A stretch of DNA of 64,000 nt, taken from positions 1 through 64,000 of the forward strand of contig NZ_JBBMQQ010000010.1 in the NCBI RefSeq assembly GCF_038900095.1, read 5' to 3'. The translations under genes and the position numbers were made by a program. Below the pieces are notes generated by a model. That model was not told the DNA's origin and searched no databases. It was given only the letters and a program-made list of their open reading frames with translations. Positions 1 to 8,780 of the stretch are shown here, piece after piece; position 1 is the stretch's first letter; each line of letters starts with the position of its first letter. The DNA is from Hoeflea sp038900095. Its GTDB lineage: Bacteria; Pseudomonadota; Alphaproteobacteria; Rhizobiales; Rhizobiaceae.

Positions 1-1076
1 CTGTCGGCAGCCGCATCCACGTCCTCGACGATCGCAACGGGGTTGGTCACCGCATCGATCACCGGAACGTCATTGGTGCCGGTAATCGTGATGGTCACCG
101 TTTGCGTCACCGTGAAGATGCCGTCGTTGATCTGCACGTCGAAGGACAGTGTGACGACGTCGCCATTGGCAAGAAAGTCGACCGCTTCATTGCCGACGGC
201 ATAGGTCCAGTCGATCGAACCACCGGCCTCGGTCGTCGATTCGACCGTGATGCCGCCGGGCGAATTAAGACTGAAGCCGGCCAGAAGAGCATCAAGCTGC
301 GCCGCGGTCAGCGAGCCGCCGCTCTTCAGCGCCTGGGAGACGACATTGCTTGCCGCAACTTCCGCAGTCCGGGCTTCGCCGAAATCCGGATCGAAGAAGG
401 TGATCGAGCCCGTGGCGGCAGCCGGATCGGCATCGACGCCACCCGGATTGTCGACAGATTCGACAATGCTACCGGTGCTCACGCCGCCGGTCAGCTCGGA
501 AGCGATATTGCCGGTGTCCTCGTCCGTGGCAGCCGTGGTCGCGCCACTGCCATTGCTGGAAGTATCCTCCAGCAGGTTCAGCGTCTGCAGCCCGTCGCCG
601 GCGATCGAGGCGCCGCTCGAATCCTCGAACTCCCCGCCCGAACCGGTCGGCGCCTGCTGTGCGACCGAAAGCGTGTTTCCAGGTCCGGCAGCAACGTTGA
701 AACCGTTCGTTTCAAGGGCTGCAACCAGCACTTCCTGCGGCACTTCGATGTCGCCGATAACAAAGGTCGGAACACTCAGGGCGCCGCCGATGATCCGGAT
801 CTGCGATCCGTCCGGCTGGATCAGCAGCAGATCATTGCCGTCGAGCTGCATGTTTTCAATGCTTGCGCTGGCCGCCAGGGTCACCCGGTTGTCCGCGTCC
901 GGAACGATCACGCTGATCCCCGGCGCTCCGCCGGAAGAACCACTGTCTGATGATACAGAAGCTGACGGATCCGAACCGGTATCCGCCTGGGCCATCAAAA
1001 CCGCATCCATGCCGCTGTCGGCTTCTGCGTTTTCGATTATGGTTTCCGAAGAATCAAGGCCGCGGTCTTCAATCAT
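1..1076 (-). CDS. N-terminus of a giant VCBS-repeat type I secreted adhesin (LapA/BapA-like), partial
   Basis: The reverse strand reads from an ATG at 1076 through the left edge (358 codons seen). The start has AGGAG seven bases upstream. There is no signal peptide, as expected for a substrate of type I secretion. The first 60 residues are acidic and Ser/Asp-rich. Residues about 65-125 form a compact domain that includes LDGNDLLLIQPDGSQIRIIG, followed by VAAG at 128-131. From about residue 180 the protein is Thr/Asp/Gly-rich, and around 300-350 it matches the VCBS pattern (FTVTQTVTITITGTNDVPV). Such proteins are usually thousands of residues long, with RTX repeats at the C-terminus. The adjacent LapG-type protease and exporter genes support a role as a cell-surface biofilm adhesin. 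The C-terminus cannot be seen, so the family is inferred from the N-terminus and context. Confidence 0.85.
   Translation of the reverse strand, partial: MIEDRGLDSSETIIENAEADSGMDAVLMAQADTGSDPSASVSSDSGSSGGAPGISVIVPDADNRVTLAASASIENMQLDGNDLLLIQPDGSQIRIIGGALSVPTFVIGDIEVPQEVLVAALETNGFNVAAGPGNTLSVAQQAPTGSGGEFEDSSGASIAGDGLQTLNLLEDTSSNGSGATTAATDEDTGNIASELTGGVSTGSIVESVDNPGGVDADPAAATGSITFFDPDFGEARTAEVAASNVVSQALKSGGSLTAAQLDALLAGFSLNSPGGITVESTTEAGGSIDWTYAVGNEAVDFLANGDVVTLSFDVQINDGIFTVTQTVTITITGTNDVPVIDAVTNPVAIVEDVDAAAD
684..695 (-). other. Candidate LapG-type di-alanine cleavage site in the adhesin
   Basis: These codons encode V128-A-A-G131 of the adhesin, just after its first folded domain. LapG-family proteases cleave LapA-type adhesins between two alanines at a TAAG-like site a little over 100 residues from the N-terminus. 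The position and the AAG core agree with that; Val in place of Thr is a departure. A second alanine run (PAAAT) lies further on and fits less well. Cleavage here is inferred. Confidence 0.5.
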
Positions 1077-1407
1077 GACAGGACTCCTAAACTGAATTTA
1101 CCCACCCTTAACCAGTTAGTATTTCATCAACAAATACTTTGAATCCAAATCGAATATATAAGTATGCCGAATTGGATTTTGTAAAGATATGGTAAATTCT
1201 TGCGCATATTTATCTATGCTTTTTAGCCTTTAATAATATTCGAATGCGAAATATGGCCTCGACCGCGCGGAATCGCCTGCCTGGTCGCCCCAAGATATTT
1301 GATTCAATTTTTATCGAAACAACTGCGTAATCGTTAGTTTTGTTTGTTTCTGAGATCTTATGTTTCTTTGAGTAGTCTTCCATCAGCAAACGGGGAAGGC
1401 GAAACAG
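1077..1407. promoter_or_regulatory. AT-rich divergent control region between adhesin and protease genes
   Basis: These 331 bases separate the divergent adhesin and LapG-type genes. They are much richer in A and T than the neighbouring coding DNA. I see no credible gene. The region holds the adhesin ribosome-binding site (1084-1088) and a GGGGAAGG stretch upstream of the protease ATG. An imperfect inverted repeat of ATATTCG against CGAAATAT lies near 1238-1254. Promoters for both genes must lie here, but I cannot place -35/-10 elements with confidence. Confidence 0.6.
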
Positions 1408-2436
1408 ATGTATAGCCAAGTAAAAAAGGCAATCACTCGCACCAATACTGTTCTCATGATGTCTCTGCTCTGTGCTTCCGCGGCACAGGCAAATGTCTAC
1501 GGGACTCTCCAAACAAACCCCGTGGTTTTAAACGCGACCAACACAGCCGCGCCGCTGCAACAGAGCCTGATTGCCGTTCCTGACGGCACCCGGAAACTGG
1601 CGTGGCTGCCTGCCGCCCAGGCCGCCACGACCCTGCACCTGACCAACACCGGCCTGCCTCGCCTTGCGTCCGCAACCTTCGCCGTCCTTTCGGCGACAGG
1701 TTCCGCAAACCCGGCTGTCGCCCGCGACCCGATCACCACCGCCGCCATCCCGGCCGCAACCGCGCCCGCCGGCAAGGCCATCGGCAGTTCCACCCGCCTG
1801 GCCATTCGCAACACGCTTCGCCAGGAGCGGCCGCTGTTTGGCGCCCATCGCATCCGTTTCGGCAAGATCGGCAGCGGCGCCCGCATTTCCGGCCTGATCC
1901 GCAAGGCAGCCGCCTCCGGCTCGTCCGCCATCTGCATCAATCACTGCGCCAGCCTTGCAGATCGCCTGAAGCTCGAGGGATCGGACATCGCGGCCCAGCT
2001 CCGCCATGTCTCGGCCTCGGTCAACAAGATGGTCACCTACCGGACGGACCAGGAAAACCACGGCCGCCTCGATCAATGGTCGACGCCGAACGAGACCCTT
2101 GGCCGCGCCAGCGGCGACTGCGAGGACTACGCCATCCTCAAGATGGCCATCCTGAGCCATCTCGGCGTACCAATGAATGCGATGGAAATCGTCGTCGTCA
2201 AGGACACCAGCCGCCGGCTGTTCCACGCCGTTCTCTCGGTCGCACTCAATGACCGCACCGTCATCCTCGACAACATGACCGACGCGGTTGAATCAGACAC
2301 CGAAAAGCGCAGCTATGCGCCACTGTTCTCGCTGTCGGGCAATGCCAACTACATCTTCGGCTACAAGGGCGGAAAACAGAACCTCACCGCATCGCTGAAG
2401 AACATCGCCGCGATCGCACCCGGCGCAGGCTTCTGA
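1408..2436 (+). CDS. LapG-type periplasmic transglutaminase-like cysteine protease
   Basis: A 342-residue protein of the bacterial transglutaminase-like cysteine peptidase family (BTLCP, COG3672). Residues 1-28 form a signal peptide ending near AAQA. A long Ala/Pro/Thr-rich segment (about 35-130) precedes the catalytic domain. The expected triad is visible: C238 in SGDCEDYAILK, H273 in RLFHAVLSV and D288 in VILDNM. In Pseudomonas, LapG cleaves the N-terminus of LapA and releases the adhesin, and the inner-membrane c-di-GMP receptor LapD holds it back. The divergent adhesin gene with an AAG site makes that the likely substrate. The N-terminal linker is longer than in typical LapG. No lapD lies beside it. 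A GGGGAAGG ribosome-binding site supports the ATG. Confidence 0.85.
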   Translation: MYSQVKKAITRTNTVLMMSLLCASAAQANVYGTLQTNPVVLNATNTAAPLQQSLIAVPDGTRKLAWLPAAQAATTLHLTNTGLPRLASATFAVLSATGSANPAVARDPITTAAIPAATAPAGKAIGSSTRLAIRNTLRQERPLFGAHRIRFGKIGSGARISGLIRKAAASGSSAICINHCASLADRLKLEGSDIAAQLRHVSASVNKMVTYRTDQENHGRLDQWSTPNETLGRASGDCEDYAILKMAILSHLGVPMNAMEIVVVKDTSRRLFHAVLSVALNDRTVILDNMTDAVESDTEKRSYAPLFSLSGNANYIFGYKGGKQNLTASLKNIAAIAPGAGF

Positions 2437-2487
2437 AAAGTCCGAACGGCTCGCAGTCCCAGCAATGGTCCAATAGGATTCGGCCGG

Positions 2488-3087
2488 TCAGGTCGGGCCG
2501 GAGACAAAGGCAATCGCCGCCGGCGGATCATCCATGTCCGGAGCCAGCGCCATGCTCAACCGCCCGCGCAACCGCCGCTCGCCGTAACCCACGGTAAAGC
2601 CGGTATATTTCGGACGGCCGCTGTCGCGTCTCATATCTTCGATCAGGTCGATCAGCGGTGTTTCCAGCGTCAGCTTTATGTTGCTCAGCGCCTCGATGGT
2701 ATCCAGACCGGTAAACCGCGTCTGCAGGTACATGAGAAAACCGCTGTTCTGGAACAGGATCTTCTTGTCGATAGAAATGATGAACCCGGGAACCGGGCAG
2801 GCTGCGACGATTGTCTTGGAATTGAAATTGTCGAGCCGGTGGCGCAAGCGGTCATGCTGCTCCAGCACCCGCTGCATGATCGAGGCCCGGAGATAGGAAC
2901 TCAGGCCATTGTCACCGGTTCTGATCTCGTTGAGTTTCGACACGTAGTCCGCCACCGACATTCCGTCGGTCCGGGTCACGGTGTCCAGCGCCTTCCAGAA
3001 CACGTTTTCCAGCCGGAAACCCCGGCGCTTGCCACCGGAGTTGATTGCGCGGAAATGCGGTTTGAACGGATCTGGATCAGACATCAT
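2488..3087 (-). CDS. Ribbon-helix-helix domain protein with a PAS-like C-terminal half
   Basis: A 199-residue protein encoded 23 bases after the HlyD-like gene, so probably the last gene of the secretion operon. Residues about 18-75 (GKRRGFRLENVFWKAL, then MSVADYVSKLNE) match the RHH_4 type of ribbon-helix-helix domain. From about 95 onward it resembles a PAS fold (CPVPGFIISIDKKILFQNSG), with a second beta-rich segment to the end. No membrane segment or signal peptide is seen. RHH domains usually bind DNA or form dimers, so a sensor-regulator of the adhesin or secretion genes is a reasonable inference. No target or ligand can be read from the sequence. Two adjacent ATGs (3087, 3084) could serve as start. 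Confidence 0.75.
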   Translation of the reverse strand: MMSDPDPFKPHFRAINSGGKRRGFRLENVFWKALDTVTRTDGMSVADYVSKLNEIRTGDNGLSSYLRASIMQRVLEQHDRLRHRLDNFNSKTIVAACPVPGFIISIDKKILFQNSGFLMYLQTRFTGLDTIEALSNIKLTLETPLIDLIEDMRRDSGRPKYTGFTVGYGERRLRGRLSMALAPDMDDPPAAIAFVSGPT

Positions 3088-3110
3088 CAGATGCTTTCTT
3101 CGAAGAGCAG

Positions 3111-4406
3111 CTACCGCTCTGTCAGGGCCTCGTAACGCGCTTTGCTCAATGGCTTGATTAGATAGTCGAGAACCGATTTTTCACCGGTCAGGATTTCAAC
3201 AGAGGCAATCATGCCCGGCCGGATGGCATGTTTGATTTCGCCTTTTCCAAGCTGGAAATCACCGGTCTGGACCAGAACCTGGTAATAGGTTTCGCCGGTC
3301 TCGGGATTGACGATGCTGTCCGCGGATACGTTCGAGACGCTGCCTTCGAGGCCGCCGTAAATCGAGAAGTCATAGGCGGTCAGCTTGACCAGCGCCTTCT
3401 GTCCCGGCTGGACAAACGCCACGTCCTTGGGTGAAATCCGCGCTTCCACCAGCAGCGTGTCAGTCACCGGAACAACCCCGGCAACCACCGAGCCGGGCTG
3501 CAGAAATGCGCCGATCGTGTTGACTTCCATCGTATTCACGATCCCGTCCACCGGGGAAACGATGTCGGTGCGCCGAACCCTGTCCTGCGCTCCGGTCAGC
3601 GTCGCTTCCAGCACGCTGATGTCGGCAAGCGTATCGCCGAGTTCACGGCGGGCTTCCTGCTTGAACTGCGAATCCAGTTCCTGAACCTGCAGCTCGGCTT
3701 CGCGAAGCGCGCTTTCAAGCCGCTTGAGACTCTGGTTCACGTTTTCCCGCTGGCCCTGCTGCTGGGCGATCTCGCGATCGAGCCGCAACAGGTCGATTTC
3801 CGGATGCAGCTTCCGCTTGACCAGCGGCGCGATCTTGTCGCGTTCGTTGAGCATCGCCTTGATGACCAGATCGGTCTGCTCGATATTGGATTTTGCCTCG
3901 CCGATTTCATCCAGCCGCTGCTGCCGCCTTGCCTCCAGCACCTGCAGCTTGTTGAGATAATTCTCGCGCCGTGCGTCGAGCAGGCTGGCCTCGTTGTCGC
4001 AGATGCTCTGCGACACCCGCCGGGTCTGCTCGGGACAGACGAAATCGGTATCGAGCAGATCATCGATCTCCAGCTCCAGCCGGGCGATCCGCGCCTGCAG
4101 CGCATCGTAGCGAGCCTGGGATTCTCCCAGCGACGCCAGGTTGCCCGAGCTGTCCAGCCGGACCAGCAAGTCGCCTTTCTTGACCAGCTGGCCGATCGTC
4201 ACCGCGATTTCCTGCACGACACCAGGTTCACTCGATTGCACGATCTGCGTCTTCGACAGCGGAATGACCTTGCCGTCGCCACGCGAAATCTCGTCCACCC
4301 GCGCCCATGCCGCCCACACCAGAAACGTGATCACCGTCAACAGGCAGATCCAGACGATGTAACGCGACATGACCGGCGGTGTGTCCTGCTCCATCGCTCG
4401 CATCAC
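3111..4406 (-). CDS. HlyD-family type I secretion periplasmic adaptor (LapC-like)
   Basis: About 431 residues: a short cytoplasmic N-terminus, one membrane segment (IVWICLLTVITFLVWAAW), then the HlyD lipoyl/barrel-sandwich half-motif (GVVQEIAVTIGQLVKKGDLLVRLD region). A long coiled-coil hairpin (about 90-270) and the C-terminal barrel halves follow (DIVSPVDGIVNTMEVNTIGAF and beyond). It links the inner-membrane ABC exporter to the TolC-like channel. The open frame begins with GTG at 4406, overlapping the end of the upstream ABC gene; ATG codons at 4403 and 4394 are alternatives. Overlapping genes and its place between exporter and RHH protein indicate one operon. Confidence 0.92.
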   Translation of the reverse strand: MMRAMEQDTPPVMSRYIVWICLLTVITFLVWAAWARVDEISRGDGKVIPLSKTQIVQSSEPGVVQEIAVTIGQLVKKGDLLVRLDSSGNLASLGESQARYDALQARIARLELEIDDLLDTDFVCPEQTRRVSQSICDNEASLLDARRENYLNKLQVLEARRQQRLDEIGEAKSNIEQTDLVIKAMLNERDKIAPLVKRKLHPEIDLLRLDREIAQQQGQRENVNQSLKRLESALREAELQVQELDSQFKQEARRELGDTLADISVLEATLTGAQDRVRRTDIVSPVDGIVNTMEVNTIGAFLQPGSVVAGVVPVTDTLLVEARISPKDVAFVQPGQKALVKLTAYDFSIYGGLEGSVSNVSADSIVNPETGETYYQVLVQTGDFQLGKGEIKHAIRPGMIASVEILTGEKSVLDYLIKPLSKARYEALTER

Positions 4407-6520
4407 TGAACCCCGGTCGATTTGCGTTGCAATGCTGCAATCACCTGTTCCTTCGGGCCATCCGCGATCAGCTTTCCGTTCTCGATGACAATCAGCCGGT
4501 CAATCAGGTCGAGCATGCTGTACCGGTGCGTCGAAAGTACCAGCGTCACTTCCGGCGCAATCGCCTGGCGCAGGCAGCCGATCAGATGGCGTTCACTGGC
4601 AAGGTCCATGGCCCCGGAAGGCTCGTCCAGGAATATGACCTTGGGAGAGGCCAGCAACAGCCGCGCAATGGCCACCGACTGTTTCTGCCCGGCCGAAAGA
4701 TTGCTGCCGTTTTCACCGACCTGCATGTCGAACCCGCGCGGATGCCGCGCGACGAAGGATTCGATTCCCACCTTGCGCGAGACCTCGATCAGGTCCTCAT
4801 CCGTGGCATTCGGATTGCCCATCAGCAGATTGTCTTTCACCGATCCAGAAAACAGGTCACTGGTCTGTCCGGCCACGGCCACGGCCGAGCGGACTTCGGA
4901 GGGATGAAACTGCTGCATGTCGATACCGTCGATCAGCACCCTGCCCTCATGCGGCTGGTACAGTCGCGACATCAGCCGGCCGATGGTCGTCTTGCCCGAT
5001 CCGATCCGGCCGATGATGCCGACCTTCTCGCCGGCCCGGATTGAAAACGACAGCCCGTCGAGCGCATCCTGATCGGCCTGCGGATAACGGAAATGGACAT
5101 TCTCGAAAGCAATGTCGCCCCGCACGATGACCCGGTTGACGAAGCCCGAGGTCTCCGGCGTGTCCTCCGGCTGCTCCATGATCTTGTCAAGAATCCGCAG
5201 CGAAAGCAGCGCCTGGCGGAACCGCGCCAGCGTCATAGTCAGCTGGCCCAGCGGGCTGACCGCCCGGCCCGACAGAATCACCGAGGCGATGATCGCACCG
5301 GTCGTTACATGGCCTTCGCGGAACAGATAGGCGCCAACAAGGATGATGCCGACGGTCACCAGCTGCTGGACGAACTGCGTCGCATTGACGGCAAAGGCCG
5401 AAATGCTCTTGATCTGTTCATTGGTTGCCGAGCTGTTGATGGTCAGGTCGCGCCAGCGCTTGAGCAGCAGGCCTTCGGCCCTCAGCCCCTTGACGGTTTC
5501 GGTTGTGTAGATCGTTTCAACCAGCATCGACTGGCGAAGTGCGGCCTCATTGGCCGCCGCCGCGACCCTGCGGCTGATCAGCGACTGCGCCACCAGCCCG
5601 ATGATGGTCACCGCGACCAGCGCCACGGCCGGCACATAGGCCAGAGGCCCGCCGATCGAATAGATGACGGCGATGAAGATGAACACAAAGCACGTGTCAA
5701 TCATCGTCGCGATCGTGTTGGAGGTGAAAAACTCCCGCACGAATTCATACTGCGACACCCGGCTGACATACTCGCCCGTCGACATCGAGCGCGCCGACAG
5801 CGACGTGTTCATCACCTTCTGAAACAGGATATAGGCAAGCTTCAGATCGATCTTCCGGCCGGTATAGTCGATCAGCGAGGCACGCGCGAACTTGAGAAGA
5901 AAGTCGAACGTGAACGCAAGGCTGATCCCGGCGGCGAGAACCCAGAGGGTTGAAATCGCCTCGTTCGGCAACACCCTGTCATAGACATTCATGACGAACA
6001 GCGGTGACGCCAATGCCAGGATGTTGATGAACAGGGCAGCAAAAGCGACCCGGACAAAGGTCCGCCAATAGGGACGGGCAGCAGCATACAGCCAATGCTG
6101 TTTTTCGATCCTGCCCGTGTGCAGCTCGCCGGTCTCGTCGCGGTTGTTGAAGTAGACCTTCTTGAAATCCAGAACGGTCGGATCGAGATCCGCCACCTTG
6201 CCGCGAAGGTCGACGCTCTCCGGAGCTGTCTCGCCGACAGCCTCCTTGCACACGAAGGTTCCGTCATCATTGATGGCAAACACCGGAATGAACGAGCCAT
6301 CCAGTGTCTTGACCAGCGCCGGAAGATCCGCATTGCCGCCCAGCAGGTCGGCAAGATGGATCTTGGAGACATCAAGACCGATGCGATGGGAAACCTCGCG
6401 CACGGTCTCGATATCGGCTTCCGCGAGCTGGTCGTCGGGAATTCCGGAGTACAGGACCGTCGCAGAACCGCTGCGCTCGAAATGAACGCTTATTTCACGG
6501 AAAGCATCGTTGAACCTCAT
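4403..6520 (-). CDS. Type I secretion ABC transporter, permease/ATPase (LapB-like)
   Basis: A 705-residue exporter of the bacteriocin/RTX type. Residues 1-140 form a C39-peptidase-like domain with no catalytic cysteine near the start, the degenerate CLD arrangement that binds the substrate and does not cut it. About 155-435 is the six-helix membrane domain. The ATPase follows: Walker A GRIGSGKT (504-511), signature LSAGQ (608-612), Walker B VIFLDEP (628-634) and H-loop His665. It should export the adjacent VCBS adhesin together with the HlyD and TolC partners. The gene starts 43 bases after tolC ends and overlaps the adaptor gene by four bases. Confidence 0.94.
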   Translation of the reverse strand: MRFNDAFREISVHFERSGSATVLYSGIPDDQLAEADIETVREVSHRIGLDVSKIHLADLLGGNADLPALVKTLDGSFIPVFAINDDGTFVCKEAVGETAPESVDLRGKVADLDPTVLDFKKVYFNNRDETGELHTGRIEKQHWLYAAARPYWRTFVRVAFAALFINILALASPLFVMNVYDRVLPNEAISTLWVLAAGISLAFTFDFLLKFARASLIDYTGRKIDLKLAYILFQKVMNTSLSARSMSTGEYVSRVSQYEFVREFFTSNTIATMIDTCFVFIFIAVIYSIGGPLAYVPAVALVAVTIIGLVAQSLISRRVAAAANEAALRQSMLVETIYTTETVKGLRAEGLLLKRWRDLTINSSATNEQIKSISAFAVNATQFVQQLVTVGIILVGAYLFREGHVTTGAIIASVILSGRAVSPLGQLTMTLARFRQALLSLRILDKIMEQPEDTPETSGFVNRVIVRGDIAFENVHFRYPQADQDALDGLSFSIRAGEKVGIIGRIGSGKTTIGRLMSRLYQPHEGRVLIDGIDMQQFHPSEVRSAVAVAGQTSDLFSGSVKDNLLMGNPNATDEDLIEVSRKVGIESFVARHPRGFDMQVGENGSNLSAGQKQSVAIARLLLASPKVIFLDEPSGAMDLASERHLIGCLRQAIAPEVTLVLSTHRYSMLDLIDRLIVIENGKLIADGPKEQVIAALQRKSTGVQ

Positions 6521-6563
6521 CGCCGCTCACCGATCAGCATCTTCACCCCGATAAATGGAAGAA

Positions 6564-8000
6564 TCAATTCTTCCGGACGGGAGCGAGAAGATCGAAAGGT
6601 GCGCCTGCGACCTGCCGCGACGGCAGGCGGTTGTAGACCGGCTCGGCTTCATGGGAGATCGCCTTGAACTCTTCCCGGGCATAAGCCTCGGACTGAGGTG
6701 CGCTATCCAGATTGAAGGCCCGAACCAGCGAACCCATGGCAGCCAGCGCCTGGTAGTCGGCATAGACCGCAGCATACTGCGCCGTCTTGGCCAGAACCTC
6801 GGTGTTGAAGCGGGTGTTCTGCGCGCTCAGCACATCGAGAAGCGAGCGCTCACCAACCCGGAACTGGTCCCGGTAGGATGCCACCAGCGAACCCGAAGCC
6901 TGCGCCTGTTCGCGCAGAAGTGCAGCCTGCTGGGCACGCTTGCTGCGCTTGTCCCAGGCCGACTGGATCGATTCCTGAACTTCGCGGTGAACCAGCGCAT
7001 TGTCCATACGGGCCTGACCGGCGCGGCGGATGCGCTCCTGTTCGGCTGCGAGGTCACGGCCGCCGCGATAGAGGTTCCAGCGGGCCACGACCTTGGCTTC
7101 AAGATCGGAGGTACGGCCTTCCGAACCATCGATGTCATTGCCGACACGGGCCTTGGCCTCAAACGAGATCACCGGCAGATAGGAAGCCTTGGCGCCGCGG
7201 GCGAGAGCGTCTGCCGCGTCGACATCGGCACCGGCGGCCGCGATCCGCGGGCTCTGGCGGCGCGCGATGTCAATCGCTTCGGCTGCGCTGCGCGGCAGCG
7301 CCTTGGCCACCGACGGCGGATATTTCATGGAATCGAGCTTGACGCCGACCAGACGCAGAAAACGGATCTGCGCCTGCGCCAGGTCCTCTTCGGCTTCCTT
7401 GAGCCGTGCCTTGGCCGACAACAGCCGCTCGCGGCCCTGTGTACGGTCGGCCGATGTCAGCGTACCGCCGGAAACACCCGATGAAATGTCGGACACGATG
7501 CCCGCCAGCACATTGGCGTTCTTGCGGGCAATCGCCACGATTTCGGCCTGCAGCAGGATCTCGAAATATTCCTGGGTCACGGCCAGCGCGATGGCTTCCG
7601 AACGCTCTGCGACGCGGAACGAGGCGCCATCAACGCGGGCGGCCTGCCGTTCGACTTCAGCACGGCGGGCGCCGCCGTCAAAAAGCGTCTGCTTGAAGGT
7701 CAGGCCGACATCGGAAGAGTTGAGCGTATCATCCTCGGTGCCAAGACGGCGACGGCCAGGGCTGTCGAGCTTGCGGCCACCGAGCGAAGCTTCAAGATCC
7801 AGCGTCGGCAGGTAAAGACCACGGGCCTGCCGGAGTTCAAACTCGACGGCTTCCCGATTCTCGACCGAAGACAGAATTTCAGGATTGGACCTCAGCGCTT
7901 CGTCAACTGCCTCCTTCAGCGTCAGCGCGCTGGCCGGCACTGCGGCAAGAGCACTGAACCCGATCGAAAAACAGCACGAATAGAAAAGCGTCTTAATCAT
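6564..8000 (-). CDS. TolC-family outer membrane channel for type I secretion (LapE-like)
   Basis: 478 residues with an N-terminal signal peptide (cleavage likely after PASA near residue 25). Two tandem outer-membrane-efflux repeats follow, starting LTLKEAVDEALRSNPEILSS. Typical TolC patterns occur, such as VTQEYFEILLQAEIVAIA and GERSLLDVLSAQNTRFN. It provides the outer-membrane exit duct for the ABC/HlyD pair. A GTG at 8003 is in frame, but the ATG at 8000 is the better start. It is the first gene of the leftward secretion operon, with nearly 600 bases of AT-rich DNA upstream. The C-terminal 40 residues are a loose Pro/Arg-rich tail. Confidence 0.92.
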   Translation of the reverse strand: MIKTLFYSCCFSIGFSALAAVPASALTLKEAVDEALRSNPEILSSVENREAVEFELRQARGLYLPTLDLEASLGGRKLDSPGRRRLGTEDDTLNSSDVGLTFKQTLFDGGARRAEVERQAARVDGASFRVAERSEAIALAVTQEYFEILLQAEIVAIARKNANVLAGIVSDISSGVSGGTLTSADRTQGRERLLSAKARLKEAEEDLAQAQIRFLRLVGVKLDSMKYPPSVAKALPRSAAEAIDIARRQSPRIAAAGADVDAADALARGAKASYLPVISFEAKARVGNDIDGSEGRTSDLEAKVVARWNLYRGGRDLAAEQERIRRAGQARMDNALVHREVQESIQSAWDKRSKRAQQAALLREQAQASGSLVASYRDQFRVGERSLLDVLSAQNTRFNTEVLAKTAQYAAVYADYQALAAMGSLVRAFNLDSAPQSEAYAREEFKAISHEAEPVYNRLPSRQVAGAPFDLLAPVRKN

Positions 8001-8180
8001 CACGACCCCAAAAACCTACACCCGATAATTGCTTGTTACACATATAGCTCTGCAGACGCGAGTCATGAAATTACGAATCCTTAAGTACTAAGGCATCACG
8101 ATCAGGATTGTTGCGTTTTTGACACATGAATTGACCATAAGCATTGGCTTAAACCGCAAGCATAAGCAAAGAATAATTCG

Positions 8181-8198
8181 ATTTTACGCGCGTAAAAT
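8181..8198. promoter_or_regulatory. Perfect 18-bp palindrome, candidate operator
   Basis: The sequence ATTTTACGCGCGTAAAAT equals its own reverse complement. It lies about 180 bases upstream of the TolC-like gene in AT-rich DNA, so it could be bound by a dimeric regulator. No matching known box is recognised, and its role is inferred. Confidence 0.4.
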
Positions 8199-8540
8199 TT
8201 TCTTTTATATTGATAGCTTGAAAAATTTCGCCAGAAATTCTGTGTATATATTTCGATTCTGGCAAATTGTATTTTGAAAGAATGCGATTCTGTTGTGACA
8301 AGGTGCGAAATTTCGAACCATTGATTTACTTATGGGCATAAATATATATACAATTAGTAGTTGCAAAAAATATGGCAAAGCCGAATCATTCGAGACAATA
8401 ACTATCGCGAAAAAACGTGAAAAAACAACACGGCAGCAGCTGGGAATCAGCGCGATTCAGCCGGCTGCCGACTGAAAACCGGCCGTACAGCTCCGGCAAC
8501 CGATCCGCGAACGCATCGCGCCGCCACTGGCATCGCAGCA

Positions 8541-8572
8541 CCCGGCAGGTTTCGCTGCCGCGAAACGCCGGG
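8541..8572. other. GC-rich hairpin downstream of tRNA-Lys
   Basis: A long inverted repeat (CCCGGC, a bulge, GGTTTCGC, short loop, GCGAAAC, GCCGGG) lies just past the 3' end of the tRNA. A T-run immediately follows the tRNA on its own strand (8590-8595), but none follows the hairpin. It may be a processing or termination structure; evidence is limited to the pairing. Confidence 0.35.
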
Positions 8573-8595
8573 ATCATGCCGAACTTGGGAAAAAA

Positions 8596-8671
<76 letters not shown>

Positions 8672-8780
8672 CACCTGTTCCGTCACCGGAACGAGGGGGC
8701 GTATAGACCGGATGAGAGAGCTTGTCCACACTGTTTTTTCCACCATCGCAACATGCGGCCCAAAATCGGCGCAAAACACA

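Larger units (their letters stand above)
8004..8595. promoter_or_regulatory. Long AT-rich region upstream of the secretion operon
   Basis: About 590 bases between the secretion operon and tRNA-Lys without a credible gene. The left two thirds (to about 8410) are conspicuously AT-rich with many A/T runs. The rest returns to normal GC. An 18-base perfect palindrome lies at 8181-8198 and a shorter one (CGAAATTTCG) near 8305-8316. The composition suits promoters and operators of the adhesin secretion operon. I cannot fix a transcription start. Confidence 0.55.

Noticed and set aside
102..1095. Two long rightward open frames over the adhesin N-terminus
   Set aside because: They are antisense to a clear VCBS-type reading with a good ribosome-binding site, and are Arg/Ser-rich with no domain.
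1210..1512. 100-codon leftward frame in the adhesin-protease interval
   Set aside because: Overlaps the start of the protease gene and lies in AT-rich control DNA; no family match.
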